Assembly: GCA_015655975.1 (NCBI GenBank)
Contig: DVEP01000036.1
Location: forward strand, 1-6,485
Reading direction: 5' to 3'
Length of the DNA stretch: 6,485 nucleotides
Origin: Eubacterium sp.
GTDB taxonomy: Bacteria > Bacillota > Clostridia > Oscillospirales > Acutalibacteraceae
The notes below the pieces were generated by a model that ran no database searches, was not told the origin of the DNA, and worked only from the letters and a program-made list of their open reading frames with translations. The stretch's first letter is position 1. The number at the start of each line of letters is the position of its first letter. The position numbers and the translations under genes are program-made. Positions 1 through 6,126 of the stretch are shown here, piece by piece.

Positions 1-41
1 AACTGACTCCGCTTGAAAAACGAAATCAGTTTGTTGCTTAA
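1..41 (+). CDS. Putative IS3-family transposase (OrfB/integrase), last 12 codons only
   Basis: From position 3 the frame reads L-T-P-L-E-K-R-N-Q-F-V-A-stop. IS3-family integrases usually end in a segment of the form (M/L)-(T/S)-P-x-(E/Q)-x-R followed by a few residues, and TPLEKRNQF fits that pattern. The catalytic DDE residues lie outside the window. The stop is about 60 bp before the inferred IS end, a normal spacing. The call rests on a very short segment combined with the inverted repeat downstream. Without the repeat it would be an unrecognisable tail. Confidence 0.45.
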   Translation, partial: LTPLEKRNQFVA

Positions 42-55
42 AATTTAATTATTCT

Positions 56-74
56 GCCATCGGTGGCCTTTTTT
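56..74 (+). terminator. Short hairpin plus T-run inside the IS right end
   Basis: GCCA (56-59) pairs with TGGC (64-67) around the loop TCGG and is followed by CTTTTTT (68-74). The stem is only 4 bp, so this is a weak intrinsic terminator. Its position just after the transposase stop codon makes the role plausible. Confidence 0.4.
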
Positions 75-151
75 GTATTGTCTGCACAATTTGGGGCAGT
101 ACACACTGAACTGCCTTTTATAATTATATCAATGTATTCTTATTTGTTATA

Positions 152-1366
152 TCATTCTTTACCGTTCAATTCTTTTGCCCATTCAAAACCTTTTTTAGCT
201 ATAATAACTGCAATTATTTCATTTATTACTGCTGCGGCGGCTATTGTACCTTGAATTATTTTTGCGCTTTCGGGGTCTGAATTGGTCAATACCGAAACTG
301 CAATGCCTGTAAATACTAAAGATACGCCTGAGTGAGGCAACAGTGTTAAACCTAAATATTTTTTTACTGTTTTAGGAGATTTTGTAACCGAAGCGCCGAA
401 ATAGGCTCCAAAGTATTTTCCCAGTGCGCGTGAAATGATATATATTGCAGTGAATAAACCTGCTCCCATAATCAAGTGATAGTCGAGCGGTGCTCCTAAG
501 TTTAAAATTACAAAAATCATGGATATTCCTAAAAACGGATTGAAATCGGTCATTATTTCATTTAGTTTTTCTTCTGAAACTATATTTGAAAAAGACGCCG
601 AAAAAGACATTCCCATAATCATAAAGTTAAGTACGGGGCTCGGCATTAAATTGTTCATTATAAAACCAAGTGCAGATGTTGCCAAAATCATTAAAAACAA
701 AACTGAAATGTTCCATACTTTGCCGTGCACCTTTTTCAAAATGAATCCTGCAGGTATTCCTGTTATGACGCCGATTACGATAGGCAACAGAATAACTAAC
801 AGTATCATATACCAAGGAAGACTGCCGGCAGACAAGTTTGCGGAAACTATTGCAATTGTGCTGAAAAATACTACGCAGCCTACAATATCGTCAAGTGCTG
901 CCATGGGAATGAGTGTAGATGTTACGGGCCCCTGCGTTTTAAATTCCTTTACTATTGAAAGTGCAGGTGCAGGCGCTGTTGCCAGTGCAATTCCACCGAA
1001 AATGAATGCTAAATAAACAGGAATATCAGAAATGTAAAATACAATTCCGAAAACTAAAGAAACAAATAAGAAAGTTCCTATAGATTGCGTCAATGTTGTG
1101 ATGACTATTGATTTGCCCGATTTTTTAATTTTTTTCCATACTAATTCAGTGCCAATCATTAAACCTACTGTACACTCTAAAATGTGTATGAGGCTTTGGT
1201 ACCATTCGGCATTTAAAAGTTGATTGTCCATTATTTTGAAAGCGTGAGGTCCTAAAACCATGCCCACAATCAACCAGCCCAGTATGGACGGAAGTTTGAT
1301 TTTTGAAATCAGTTTTCCGACCAAGTATGCAATAACAACGGCTATAAGTAATCTCAATAAAGACAT
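152..1366 (-). CDS. Cation:proton antiporter, CPA2 / Na+/H+ exchanger type, membrane domain only
   Basis: This 404-residue, strongly hydrophobic protein has about a dozen membrane segments over its whole length. It is expected to exchange Na+ or K+ for protons across the cytoplasmic membrane. Family hallmarks seen: GWLIVGMVLGP near residues 30-40, the unwound-helix motif TAPAPAL (130-136), the paired acids in AALDDIVG (D159-D160), which in CPA2 antiporters are the ion-binding pair typical of electrogenic exchangers, SRALGK (312-317), and LLPHSGVSLVF (342-352). It stops after the membrane domain and has no RCK/TrkA-N or UspA tail, unlike KefB/KefC, so glutathione or nucleotide gating is unlikely. 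The start is fixed by AAAGGAGGAG a few bases upstream of the ATG at 1366. It appears monocistronic, with its own promoter (1416-1444) and divergent from the sugar symporter. Ion specificity cannot be read from the sequence. Confidence 0.9.
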   Translation of the reverse strand: MSLLRLLIAVVIAYLVGKLISKIKLPSILGWLIVGMVLGPHAFKIMDNQLLNAEWYQSLIHILECTVGLMIGTELVWKKIKKSGKSIVITTLTQSIGTFLFVSLVFGIVFYISDIPVYLAFIFGGIALATAPAPALSIVKEFKTQGPVTSTLIPMAALDDIVGCVVFFSTIAIVSANLSAGSLPWYMILLVILLPIVIGVITGIPAGFILKKVHGKVWNISVLFLMILATSALGFIMNNLMPSPVLNFMIMGMSFSASFSNIVSEEKLNEIMTDFNPFLGISMIFVILNLGAPLDYHLIMGAGLFTAIYIISRALGKYFGAYFGASVTKSPKTVKKYLGLTLLPHSGVSLVFTGIAVSVLTNSDPESAKIIQGTIAAAAVINEIIAVIIAKKGFEWAKELNGKE

Positions 1367-1415
1367 TGTACTCCTCCTTTAAAATAAGAATTGATTTAAT
1401 AAAATTTTCTCATAT

Positions 1416-1444
1416 ATTATATTCATTATAGACTAAATGGTCAA
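1416..1444 (-). promoter_or_regulatory. Sigma-A type promoter of the antiporter gene
   Basis: On the minus strand, TTGACC (1444-1439) is followed after exactly 17 bp by TATAAT (1421-1416). This is close to the sigma-A consensus, with one mismatch in the -35. Transcription would start near 1408, leaving a leader of about 40 nt before the AAAGGAGGAG ribosome site. Confidence 0.75.
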
Positions 1445-1485
1445 TGTTTAATTTGTTAATTTTCTGTTATTTTGCATATTGGTGT

Positions 1486-1511
1486 AAATCGCTGCCGATA
1501 CACAGCGATTT
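1486..1511. promoter_or_regulatory. Perfect 9-bp inverted repeat between divergent promoters, candidate operator
   Basis: AAATCGCTG (1486-1494) and CAGCGATTT (1503-1511) are perfect reverse complements separated by 8 bp. There is no T-run on either side, so this is not an intrinsic terminator. It lies about 40 bp upstream of the antiporter -35 and about 70 bp upstream of the symporter -35, a position suited to a dimeric regulator acting on one or both genes. The regulator is not encoded in the window. It does not match the CcpA cre consensus. Confidence 0.45.
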
Positions 1512-1582
1512 GCGGTGTTGAATATATACGCTTGCATTTGAATAAATGTTAATATATTGCAATTTAAAGTAAATAATCAAAA

Positions 1583-1611
1583 TTGAAATTTGTGCAATAT
1601 TACCATATAAT
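1583..1611 (+). promoter_or_regulatory. Sigma-A type promoter of the symporter-lipoprotein operon
   Basis: TTGAAA (1583-1588) is followed after 17 bp by a perfect TATAAT (1606-1611). The expected start is near 1618, giving an untranslated leader of about 220 nt before the symporter. The leader is unusually long and holds a possible short ORF at 1672-1719. I recognise no known riboswitch class or attenuator hairpin in it. Confidence 0.75.
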
Positions 1612-1671
1612 ATAAGTTATGAGATGTGAATTGTATGAATTTATATCAAATATTGTTGTGGGGGAGAAAAA

Positions 1672-1719
1672 ATGAATACTTTTAATTTATCAGCAGAATA
1701 CATTGCAAACGGATATTAA
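1672..1719 (+). CDS. Possible 15-codon leader peptide or broken gene start in the symporter 5' leader
   Basis: ATG at 1672 is preceded at good spacing by GTGGGGGAG, a ribosome site nearly identical to that of the symporter (TTTGGGGGAG). The frame reads MNTFNLSAEYIANGY and then stops at TAA. Sequence after the stop stays open in the other two frames for about 25-30 codons, one of them reading FHFYYYGYVRESEKFNITN to a stop near 1802. The segment could therefore be a regulatory leader peptide or the frameshifted remnant of a small gene. It matches no family I know. Translation is plausible only because of the ribosome site. Confidence 0.3.
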   Translation: MNTFNLSAEYIANGY

Positions 1720-1838
1720 TCTTGGACGGACAGCTGAGGATTTTTCATTTCTATTACTACGGCTATGTCAGAGAGTCGGAAAAATTTAATATTACAAATT
1801 AACTTTTAGTACGCAGATAATATTTGGGGGAGTAAATT

Positions 1839-4037
1839 ATGAGCGTGAAAAGTCTTGTAAACGGAGTTTTTAAAGATGTAACAACACATTGGAATAAGCC
1901 TGCTCACGGTAATTTTGTTTCATATAAAGAGATTTTAAGTTTAGGCTTGGGCGGAATGGGCAACCAGTTTACCATGGTGCTTGTCGGCTATTTGGCGCTG
2001 AATGCCGGCAATACATTGCTTGGTTCTACCATCGGCATCAGACCTGTCCATTTGCAGACTATGGCTGCAATTCAAACAGTGCTCAATGTCATATTCTATT
2101 TTGTCAGGGCAAAAATTGTTGACAACACACGAACCAAGTGGGGCAGATTTAGGCCGTATATAGCTTTTATGGGCATACCGCTTGCAGTGATATCAACTAT
2201 TTTTGTGTTTTTGCCGTTCGATACAATGTCGTATAACGAAAAATTGATATGTTCGTTTGTTTTTGCTATTGCTCTAAGTATGATATCGCCTTTGTTTACC
2301 GATACATACAGCGAATTACAAACGGTAATATCGCCTAACAGTGAAGAAAGAGCAAAAGTTTTGGCTATAAATTCAATAATTTATTCTATGGCTCCTACTT
2401 TAACAGGTCTTTTTGTTCCTATTCTTTCCAATTTAACAGGCGGATATACAAATATAAATACTTACAGATATGTTCTTGCTCCTGTTACTCTTCTTGGTTT
2501 GGGGCTAAATTTCTTTACTGCTTTCGGTTGCAGGGAGAGAGTTGTAACATCGTCTTCTTATGTTCAAAAAGTCGGCATTTTTGAAGGCGCGTCAATGATT
2601 TTGAAAAATAAGCATTGGTGGATAAGACAGATAGCAAGTTTAATAGGTTTTTTAGAGGTCGCAACAGGCGTGCTTTTCGGTTGGATATACATATACAGTG
2701 TACAAGATATGACAATGTACGGAATTTTAAATACCGTTATGGGCACTGCGTCAGGTATAGCAATGGCTATTACTCCGTTTTTGCTTAAGAAATTCGGAAA
2801 TAAAAAACTTTTGATTTATCACAATTTAATGAATATTGTATTTTTGGTTGTTTTAATATTTACATATAAAATACCGATTGTAATGTTTATAATTATGTAT
2901 TTCAATTCTCTTGTCAACTCGCTTGCTATTGTATATAACCAGGTAATGCACTCCGAAGTTAAAGACTATCAGCAATATATGTGCGGTTACAGAATGGACT
3001 TTGTTTTCGGCATTGCAGGTATGGTTACAATGCCAATCAGTTTGGCAACCGGATATTTTATTCCGTATGTATATGAATATTTCGGATTGACAACAAACTA
3101 CGATGTTCTTTATGACCCGTCAATAAGAAATACTTTGTTCTTGGTGCTGTGTATTCTTTCCGTTATCGGCGCAGTTTTAAATCTTATTCCGTTTTGTTTC
3201 TACTCAATGTCAAAAGAAAAGCATAAAAACATCATTCGTGTTCTTAGATACCGCGCTTTGTTTGATGACTATGAAACAGGCAGTTTTAATGCCGATATCA
3301 TTAAAAACGGTGTAGAGGCTGTTAATGAAGGTCTTGAACTTAACAGTTGCGAAACTCCCGATTTGAATGCTTTAAAATCTGAAATAGCAAAAATGAAAAA
3401 ATCGGGTGCAAGTAAAGAAGATTTGTTAAATGCAAAGAAAGAATACAAACTTGCAAAACAGTTTGCTGCGGATAAGGCTGAGGTCGGAATTTTTATGGAA
3501 GAATACAACAAGTTTGAAACCGACGAATATAAGCGCAGAGTTGCAAATGCAAGAAAGTTTATTTCTCGTGATATAAACAATATCGCAGACATTGACGGTA
3601 ATATCGTCGCAGAGGCTAAAAAAATGCCTAGAAAAACAAAAGAACAGAAAATTGCAAGAAAACACGATATTGCGTTTGCAAAATCTGTTTTAAAATCGCA
3701 GAAACTTATGCACAAAAATTATTCGAACGGTATTGTTGAACCAAGCAAACAGGCTTTGAAAGAGGCTTATGCAATGCCTGACGGTACATCCAAAGAGCAT
3801 AAGTCCAGAAACAAAGCAATTAAATCAATAGAAAAACAGTTCGATGTTTATTACAAGTCGATTGCACCGTATAAAGAGGCTGAAAAACTTGTTAAAAGTT
3901 TTGAAAATCATAACGATGTCTTGGAATGGAGCCGTTCCAAATATGACGAGGCGTGCGAAATAATACGCGAGCGTGAAGAAGCTGAGAATAAAAAATCAAA
4001 CCGTGCAAACAAAAAGCACAGGAAAGGGGACAGATAA
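1839..4037 (+). CDS. GPH-family (MFS) sugar:cation symporter with a long charged C-terminal domain
   Basis: The 732-residue protein splits in two. Residues about 30-455 are a 12-helix MFS-type permease with glycoside-pentoside-hexuronide:cation symporter signatures: DNTRTKWGRFRPY (95-107) in the loop after helix 2-3, EERAKVLAINSI (169-180), and EVKDYQQYMCGYRMD (373-387), the equivalent of the family's ADxxDYxxxxTGxR segment. It should import a glycoside or sugar with Na+ or H+, but the substrate is not readable. Residues about 460-732 are hydrophilic, rich in Lys/Glu and largely helical or coiled-coil-like, ending in a Lys/Arg-rich tail. This is not the IIA-type phosphorylation domain of LacS: the length differs and no IIA active-site pattern is visible. 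The start follows GGGGGAG (1826-1832). The lipoprotein gene begins one base after the stop, suggesting translational coupling. No glycosidase gene is in the window. Confidence 0.85.
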   Translation: MSVKSLVNGVFKDVTTHWNKPAHGNFVSYKEILSLGLGGMGNQFTMVLVGYLALNAGNTLLGSTIGIRPVHLQTMAAIQTVLNVIFYFVRAKIVDNTRTKWGRFRPYIAFMGIPLAVISTIFVFLPFDTMSYNEKLICSFVFAIALSMISPLFTDTYSELQTVISPNSEERAKVLAINSIIYSMAPTLTGLFVPILSNLTGGYTNINTYRYVLAPVTLLGLGLNFFTAFGCRERVVTSSSYVQKVGIFEGASMILKNKHWWIRQIASLIGFLEVATGVLFGWIYIYSVQDMTMYGILNTVMGTASGIAMAITPFLLKKFGNKKLLIYHNLMNIVFLVVLIFTYKIPIVMFIIMYFNSLVNSLAIVYNQVMHSEVKDYQQYMCGYRMDFVFGIAGMVTMPISLATGYFIPYVYEYFGLTTNYDVLYDPSIRNTLFLVLCILSVIGAVLNLIPFCFYSMSKEKHKNIIRVLRYRALFDDYETGSFNADIIKNGVEAVNEGLELNSCETPDLNALKSEIAKMKKSGASKEDLLNAKKEYKLAKQFAADKAEVGIFMEEYNKFETDEYKRRVANARKFISRDINNIADIDGNIVAEAKKMPRKTKEQKIARKHDIAFAKSVLKSQKLMHKNYSNGIVEPSKQALKEAYAMPDGTSKEHKSRNKAIKSIEKQFDVYYKSIAPYKEAEKLVKSFENHNDVLEWSRSKYDEACEIIREREEAENKKSNRANKKHRKGDR

Positions 4038-4038
4038 T

Positions 4039-4869
4039 ATGAGTAAGAAAGTAACAAAAATTATAGCAGTAATTCTGTCAGTTTGTCTTTTAAGTGCGTT
4101 GTGCGGCTGCTCGCTGACTTCGTTTACTGTTGACGAACTGAAAACTCTTTACCCAAAGGCAGTTGAAAACTCGTTAAAAGAAGAATTGTACTATTGGAAA
4201 GAAACTGTAAATAATAATAAAGATTCGTTGTACAGAACTTGCAATGTGTATGCAGAAATTGATAAACAATATAATGTCATCAGAAATGAAGACGGCAGTT
4301 TGAGCAATATGAAAATTGATGTAACTGCAAGTAAAAATTCAAAAAACACTTACAAGGCGCTTTGCGGAAAATCACAAAGCAGTTCTTCCGAAGAAACAAA
4401 AAACTATTTGTTTGAAACGAGTTATAATGATGACGGAGAAGAAGTGTCTAAAGCCAAAACAGAAATTTCACCGCAAAACTATGTGAAAAGCGACGCTTTT
4501 GCAGATAACTATTCTTTAGCGTCCATTTTGAGCGAATTATCCGTGCTGACAGTTGAAGATATGAATTTTGATTTTGATAAATCAAAACTTGAGCATAAGG
4601 GCAATGTAGTTAAAATATCTTTTAAGGTAAAAGACGAATATGTTTCAAAATACAAAGAAGAGTTTAACAAAAACTCGGTTTTTGAAAATTCAAACTATGT
4701 AACGCTTGAAATTTCCTACAATCGTATTTCTTCGCTTGTTATATATCAGGAAGAAAAACTCAGCGAAAATGTATCAGCAGATAAAGAAGTTTATAAACTT
4801 GAAATTTCATATTTCGGTCCCATTGTTAATATTCCGTCTTATGACAGCGAAGAATGGTCTGAAGTTTAG
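4039..4869 (+). CDS. Secreted lipoprotein of unknown function, possibly LolA/LppX-like fold
   Basis: The 276-residue protein has a typical lipoprotein signal: the basic start MSKKVTK, a hydrophobic core (8-21) and the lipobox L-C-G-C with Cys24 as the probable acylated residue. It should be anchored on the outer face of the membrane. The mature part is polar, with alternating charged and aromatic beta-type stretches, and ends in YFGPIVNIPSYDSEEW. That ending recalls the last strands of LolA/LppX-like lipoproteins, but only loosely. The start at 4039 is chosen over the in-frame ATG at 3973 because AAAGGGGA lies 8 bases upstream and the signal peptide begins there. The gene starts one base after the symporter stop, so a joint envelope role with the transporter is likely, for example substrate capture or transporter assembly (inference). 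No terminator is visible after it. Confidence 0.75.
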   Translation: MSKKVTKIIAVILSVCLLSALCGCSLTSFTVDELKTLYPKAVENSLKEELYYWKETVNNNKDSLYRTCNVYAEIDKQYNVIRNEDGSLSNMKIDVTASKNSKNTYKALCGKSQSSSSEETKNYLFETSYNDDGEEVSKAKTEISPQNYVKSDAFADNYSLASILSELSVLTVEDMNFDFDKSKLEHKGNVVKISFKVKDEYVSKYKEEFNKNSVFENSNYVTLEISYNRISSLVIYQEEKLSENVSADKEVYKLEISYFGPIVNIPSYDSEEWSEV

Positions 4870-4931
4870 TGAAAAATGCGACGGATTTTGATTGAAATAA
4901 TATGTGAAAATTTAGGAATGAGGTATTCTCG

Positions 4932-5141
4932 ATGGGAATTATAAAACTATCTGAAAAACAAGAAAAAGAACTCAATAAAATCTCAAAAGAATTTTGGAAA
5001 AAAGAAAAGGCTATTTTAGAAAAATGGCGTGAAGAAAATCCTAATATAAAACGAGGAATATGTAACACACCTGAAATGAAAGCACTTCGTGAAGAAGAAA
5101 AGAAAAAGTATTTTGAAATTTTAGAAAAATATAAAAAATAA
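4932..5141 (+). CDS. Small Lys/Glu-rich helical protein, unknown function
   Basis: The 69-residue protein starts MGIIKLSEKQEKELNKI and is almost entirely charged. It is predicted by eye to be one or two long helices with coiled-coil character, broken by a short segment around ENPNIKRGICNTPEM. There is no signal peptide, membrane segment or recognised domain. GAGG about 8 bases upstream supports the ATG. The surrounding 360 bp are only about 29% GC by hand count. It is followed 24 bp later by another small gene that ends in a strong terminator, so the two may form a mini-operon. Its place beside a phage-derived toxin relic makes an orphan immunity or phage accessory protein possible, but nothing in the sequence proves this. 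Confidence 0.6.
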   Translation: MGIIKLSEKQEKELNKISKEFWKKEKAILEKWREENPNIKRGICNTPEMKALREEEKKKYFEILEKYKK

Positions 5142-5165
5142 CTATTACGAAAGGAATGAAAGAAT

Positions 5166-5333
5166 TTGGATGATTGGTCAACACCAAATTTAAGAAAATA
5201 TCCTTGGTGGCACGATGGAATGACTCCCGAGGAATATGATGAAGAAAGAGAATACTATTACAAAAATTTTGATAAACTTGTAAAAACAGGTTTGTATAAA
5301 CCTTTATGGAAACAAAAAAAGCACTGTACTTGA
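5166..5333 (+). CDS. Small Trp/Tyr-rich acidic protein with TTG start, unknown function
   Basis: The 55-codon frame begins LDDWSTPNLRKYPWWHDG and continues MTPEEYDEEREYYY, rich in aromatic and acidic residues. The TTG start at 5166 is supported by AAAGGA about 10 bases upstream. The next in-frame ATG (5220) has no ribosome site and would lose the Trp-rich part. An ATG at 5156 in another frame would read M-K-E and then join this frame if one T of the TTT at 5165-5167 were absent, so a one-base frameshift from an ATG-started ancestor is possible. However, that ATG touches its Shine-Dalgarno and is a poor start. The stop codon lies in the loop of the terminator at 5316-5348. No family is recognised. 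Together with the preceding gene it could be a displaced immunity or phage accessory module. Confidence 0.45.
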   Translation: MDDWSTPNLRKYPWWHDGMTPEEYDEEREYYYKNFDKLVKTGLYKPLWKQKKHCT

Positions 5334-5884
5334 AGTATAGTGCTTTTTGTTGCCTGCAAGAGAGCAGTGCAAAGCCGTTTAAGGAAGATTTTGAGAGTTA
5401 CAGACTGTCAAAAGTCGGCGACGGCAAAGTCTGTTCCAAATGCAACGGCACTGCTGAAAGTGTTTTCAGGTTTGCCGACAGACAGGCAGGCGTAAACTTT
5501 CCGCCAATGCACCCTATGTGCCGTTGTACTTTTGAAATTGTCGTTGACGATTGGAACAAGTGGCTTGACGATTATGAGAAAAAGCACTCCGACAGTGAAA
5601 AACAACTGATGAATAGGTTGAATTCTGATAAGGAAAAAGATATAATAAATACATCTTCTTTGCCGTTAAATATTCAGTTGTTTGGGAAAAAAGCGTCTGA
5701 TTTTAAAACAATCAGACTTCCTAAAAAAGAATATGCTCATGTAATGTCTGAAATCGCAACAAATATCACTGAAACTCAAAAGAATAAAAAAGTGTTTGAT
5801 AAAGCAATCGGAGATTATATTTATAGTGTTGAAAATTTAGGTTTCGGAAACTATAGAGTAATAGGAAAAAAGAAAATTAAGTGA
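5306..5884 (+). CDS. 5'-truncated phage minor head (MuF/SPP1 gp7-like) fragment fused to a putative polymorphic-toxin C-terminal domain
   Basis: The open frame codes 192 residues. Residues about 18-90 match the C-terminal end of phage Mu F / SPP1 gp7-type minor head proteins: KEDFESYR, the pair C43-x-x-C46, then AGVNFPPMHPMCRCTF (61-76), the family's metal-binding-like signature. The several hundred residues that normally precede it are absent. Residues about 115-192, starting NTSSLPLNIQLFG, form a separate short domain with LPKKEYAHVMSEI and FGNYRVIGKKKI. The layout fits MuF polymorphic toxins of temperate phages, whose tips are often BECR-fold (barnase/EndoU/colicin/RelE-like) nucleases. 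That activity is inferred, with H145 a candidate catalytic residue only by analogy. GC falls from about 46% to 29% at the domain border. The ATG at 5306 has no good ribosome site and its first codons form the terminator stem, so the gene is probably a relic or depends on readthrough. Homology to phage probably begins near 5350. Confidence 0.65.
   Translation: METKKALYLKYSAFCCLQESSAKPFKEDFESYRLSKVGDGKVCSKCNGTAESVFRFADRQAGVNFPPMHPMCRCTFEIVVDDWNKWLDDYEKKHSDSEKQLMNRLNSDKEKDIINTSSLPLNIQLFGKKASDFKTIRLPKKEYAHVMSEIATNITETQKNKKVFDKAIGDYIYSVENLGFGNYRVIGKKKIK
5316..5348. terminator. Strong bidirectional intrinsic terminator, overlapping a stop codon
   Basis: AAAAAGCACTGTACT (5316-5330) pairs with AGTATAGTGCTTTTT (5334-5348) around a TGA loop. 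The core is a 10-bp stem with one G-U pair, flanked by an A-run and a T-run, so it can work on either strand. The loop is the stop codon of the 5166-5333 gene. It also lies inside the first codons of the overlapping MuF-like frame, so transcription from upstream into the toxin-like region should be poor. Confidence 0.8.
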
Positions 5885-5895
5885 GGCTATTTGCT

Positions 5896-6126
5896 ATGGA
5901 TAACTCAAAATTAAAAAACGAATTAATAAAACGCTTGAAAAAAATTTCAGATGATGAAGAATTTGTATTGGGTGTAACAGTATTTGCCGAGCATCCTGAT
6001 GATATGAAAACAATTATTGATTATATAGACGCTGGTGTTGAAGTTAATTATGAACAGTTGATACTGTTATCATTAGATTTGGATATTAAGCGTAAAGAAC
6101 AAGAAGGAGCGAATAATGGCAAATAA
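5896..6126 (+). CDS. Small acidic protein, candidate immunity protein for the preceding toxin-like domain
   Basis: The 76-residue protein begins MDNSKLKNELIKRLKKISDD, then EEFVLGVTVFAEHPDD and a Leu/Ile-rich helical C-terminal half. It has no signal peptide or membrane segment, so it is cytosolic. The ATG at 5896 is preferred because GTGAGG sits 9 bases upstream. The alternative GTG at 5881 overlaps the previous stop codon and lacks a well-spaced ribosome site. It lies 11 bases after the MuF-toxin-like gene, shares its roughly 29% GC, and overlaps the next gene by 11 bp. Small acidic proteins directly behind a polymorphic toxin are usually its immunity protein, which is the basis of this guess. 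I do not recognise a named immunity family, and a phage regulatory role cannot be excluded. Confidence 0.6.
   Translation: MDNSKLKNELIKRLKKISDDEEFVLGVTVFAEHPDDMKTIIDYIDAGVEVNYEQLILLSLDLDIKRKEQEGANNGK

Larger units (their letters stand above)
1..103 (+). mobile_element. Right end of an IS3-family (IS150-like) insertion sequence, continuing beyond the left edge
   Basis: Seen: a reading frame ends with TAA at 39-41 and has a transposase-like C-terminus. A short hairpin with a T-run follows at 56-74. Read on the minus strand from 103 leftward, the sequence starts TGTACTGCCCCAAATTGTGC and continues GACAATACAAAAAAGGCC. Known: IS150-group elements begin and end with TGTACTGCACCC-like inverted repeats and TGGAC-type inner bases, and orfB stops a few tens of bases before the right end. 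Inferred: the element ends at about 103 and was inserted just past the 3' end of the antiporter gene. Its left part and target duplication are outside the window, so completeness cannot be judged. Confidence 0.6.

Noticed and set aside
63..254. Open frame on the + strand at the left edge
   Set aside because: Starts inside the IS terminal region and runs antisense into the end of the antiporter gene. No ribosome site.
519..1016. Long open frame on the + strand (165 codons)
   Set aside because: Fully antisense to the antiporter gene, which has clear family motifs, a ribosome site and a promoter. No ribosome site and no protein-like domain.
1486..1511. Palindrome as a CcpA cre site or as a terminator
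   Set aside because: It does not fit the cre consensus, and there is no T-run on either side. Kept only as a candidate operator.
3269..3715. Minus-strand open frame of 148 codons within the symporter tail
   Set aside because: Shadow of the Lys/Glu-rich coding strand (reads as Phe/Ser/Leu-rich). No ribosome site or promoter.
3973..4038. Earlier in-frame ATG for the lipoprotein
   Set aside because: It would put 22 charged residues before the signal peptide and overlap the symporter. The ATG at 4039 has the ribosome site and a perfect lipoprotein signal.
5288..5303. AGGTTT-GTAT-AAACCT perfect hairpin just before the 5306 ATG
   Set aside because: Only 6 bp, lies within the 55-codon gene and has no T-run. 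Most likely chance, although it could further weaken initiation at 5306.
5881..5895. GTG start for the candidate immunity gene, overlapping the previous TGA
   Set aside because: No well-spaced ribosome site. GTGAGG itself serves as the ribosome site for the ATG at 5896.
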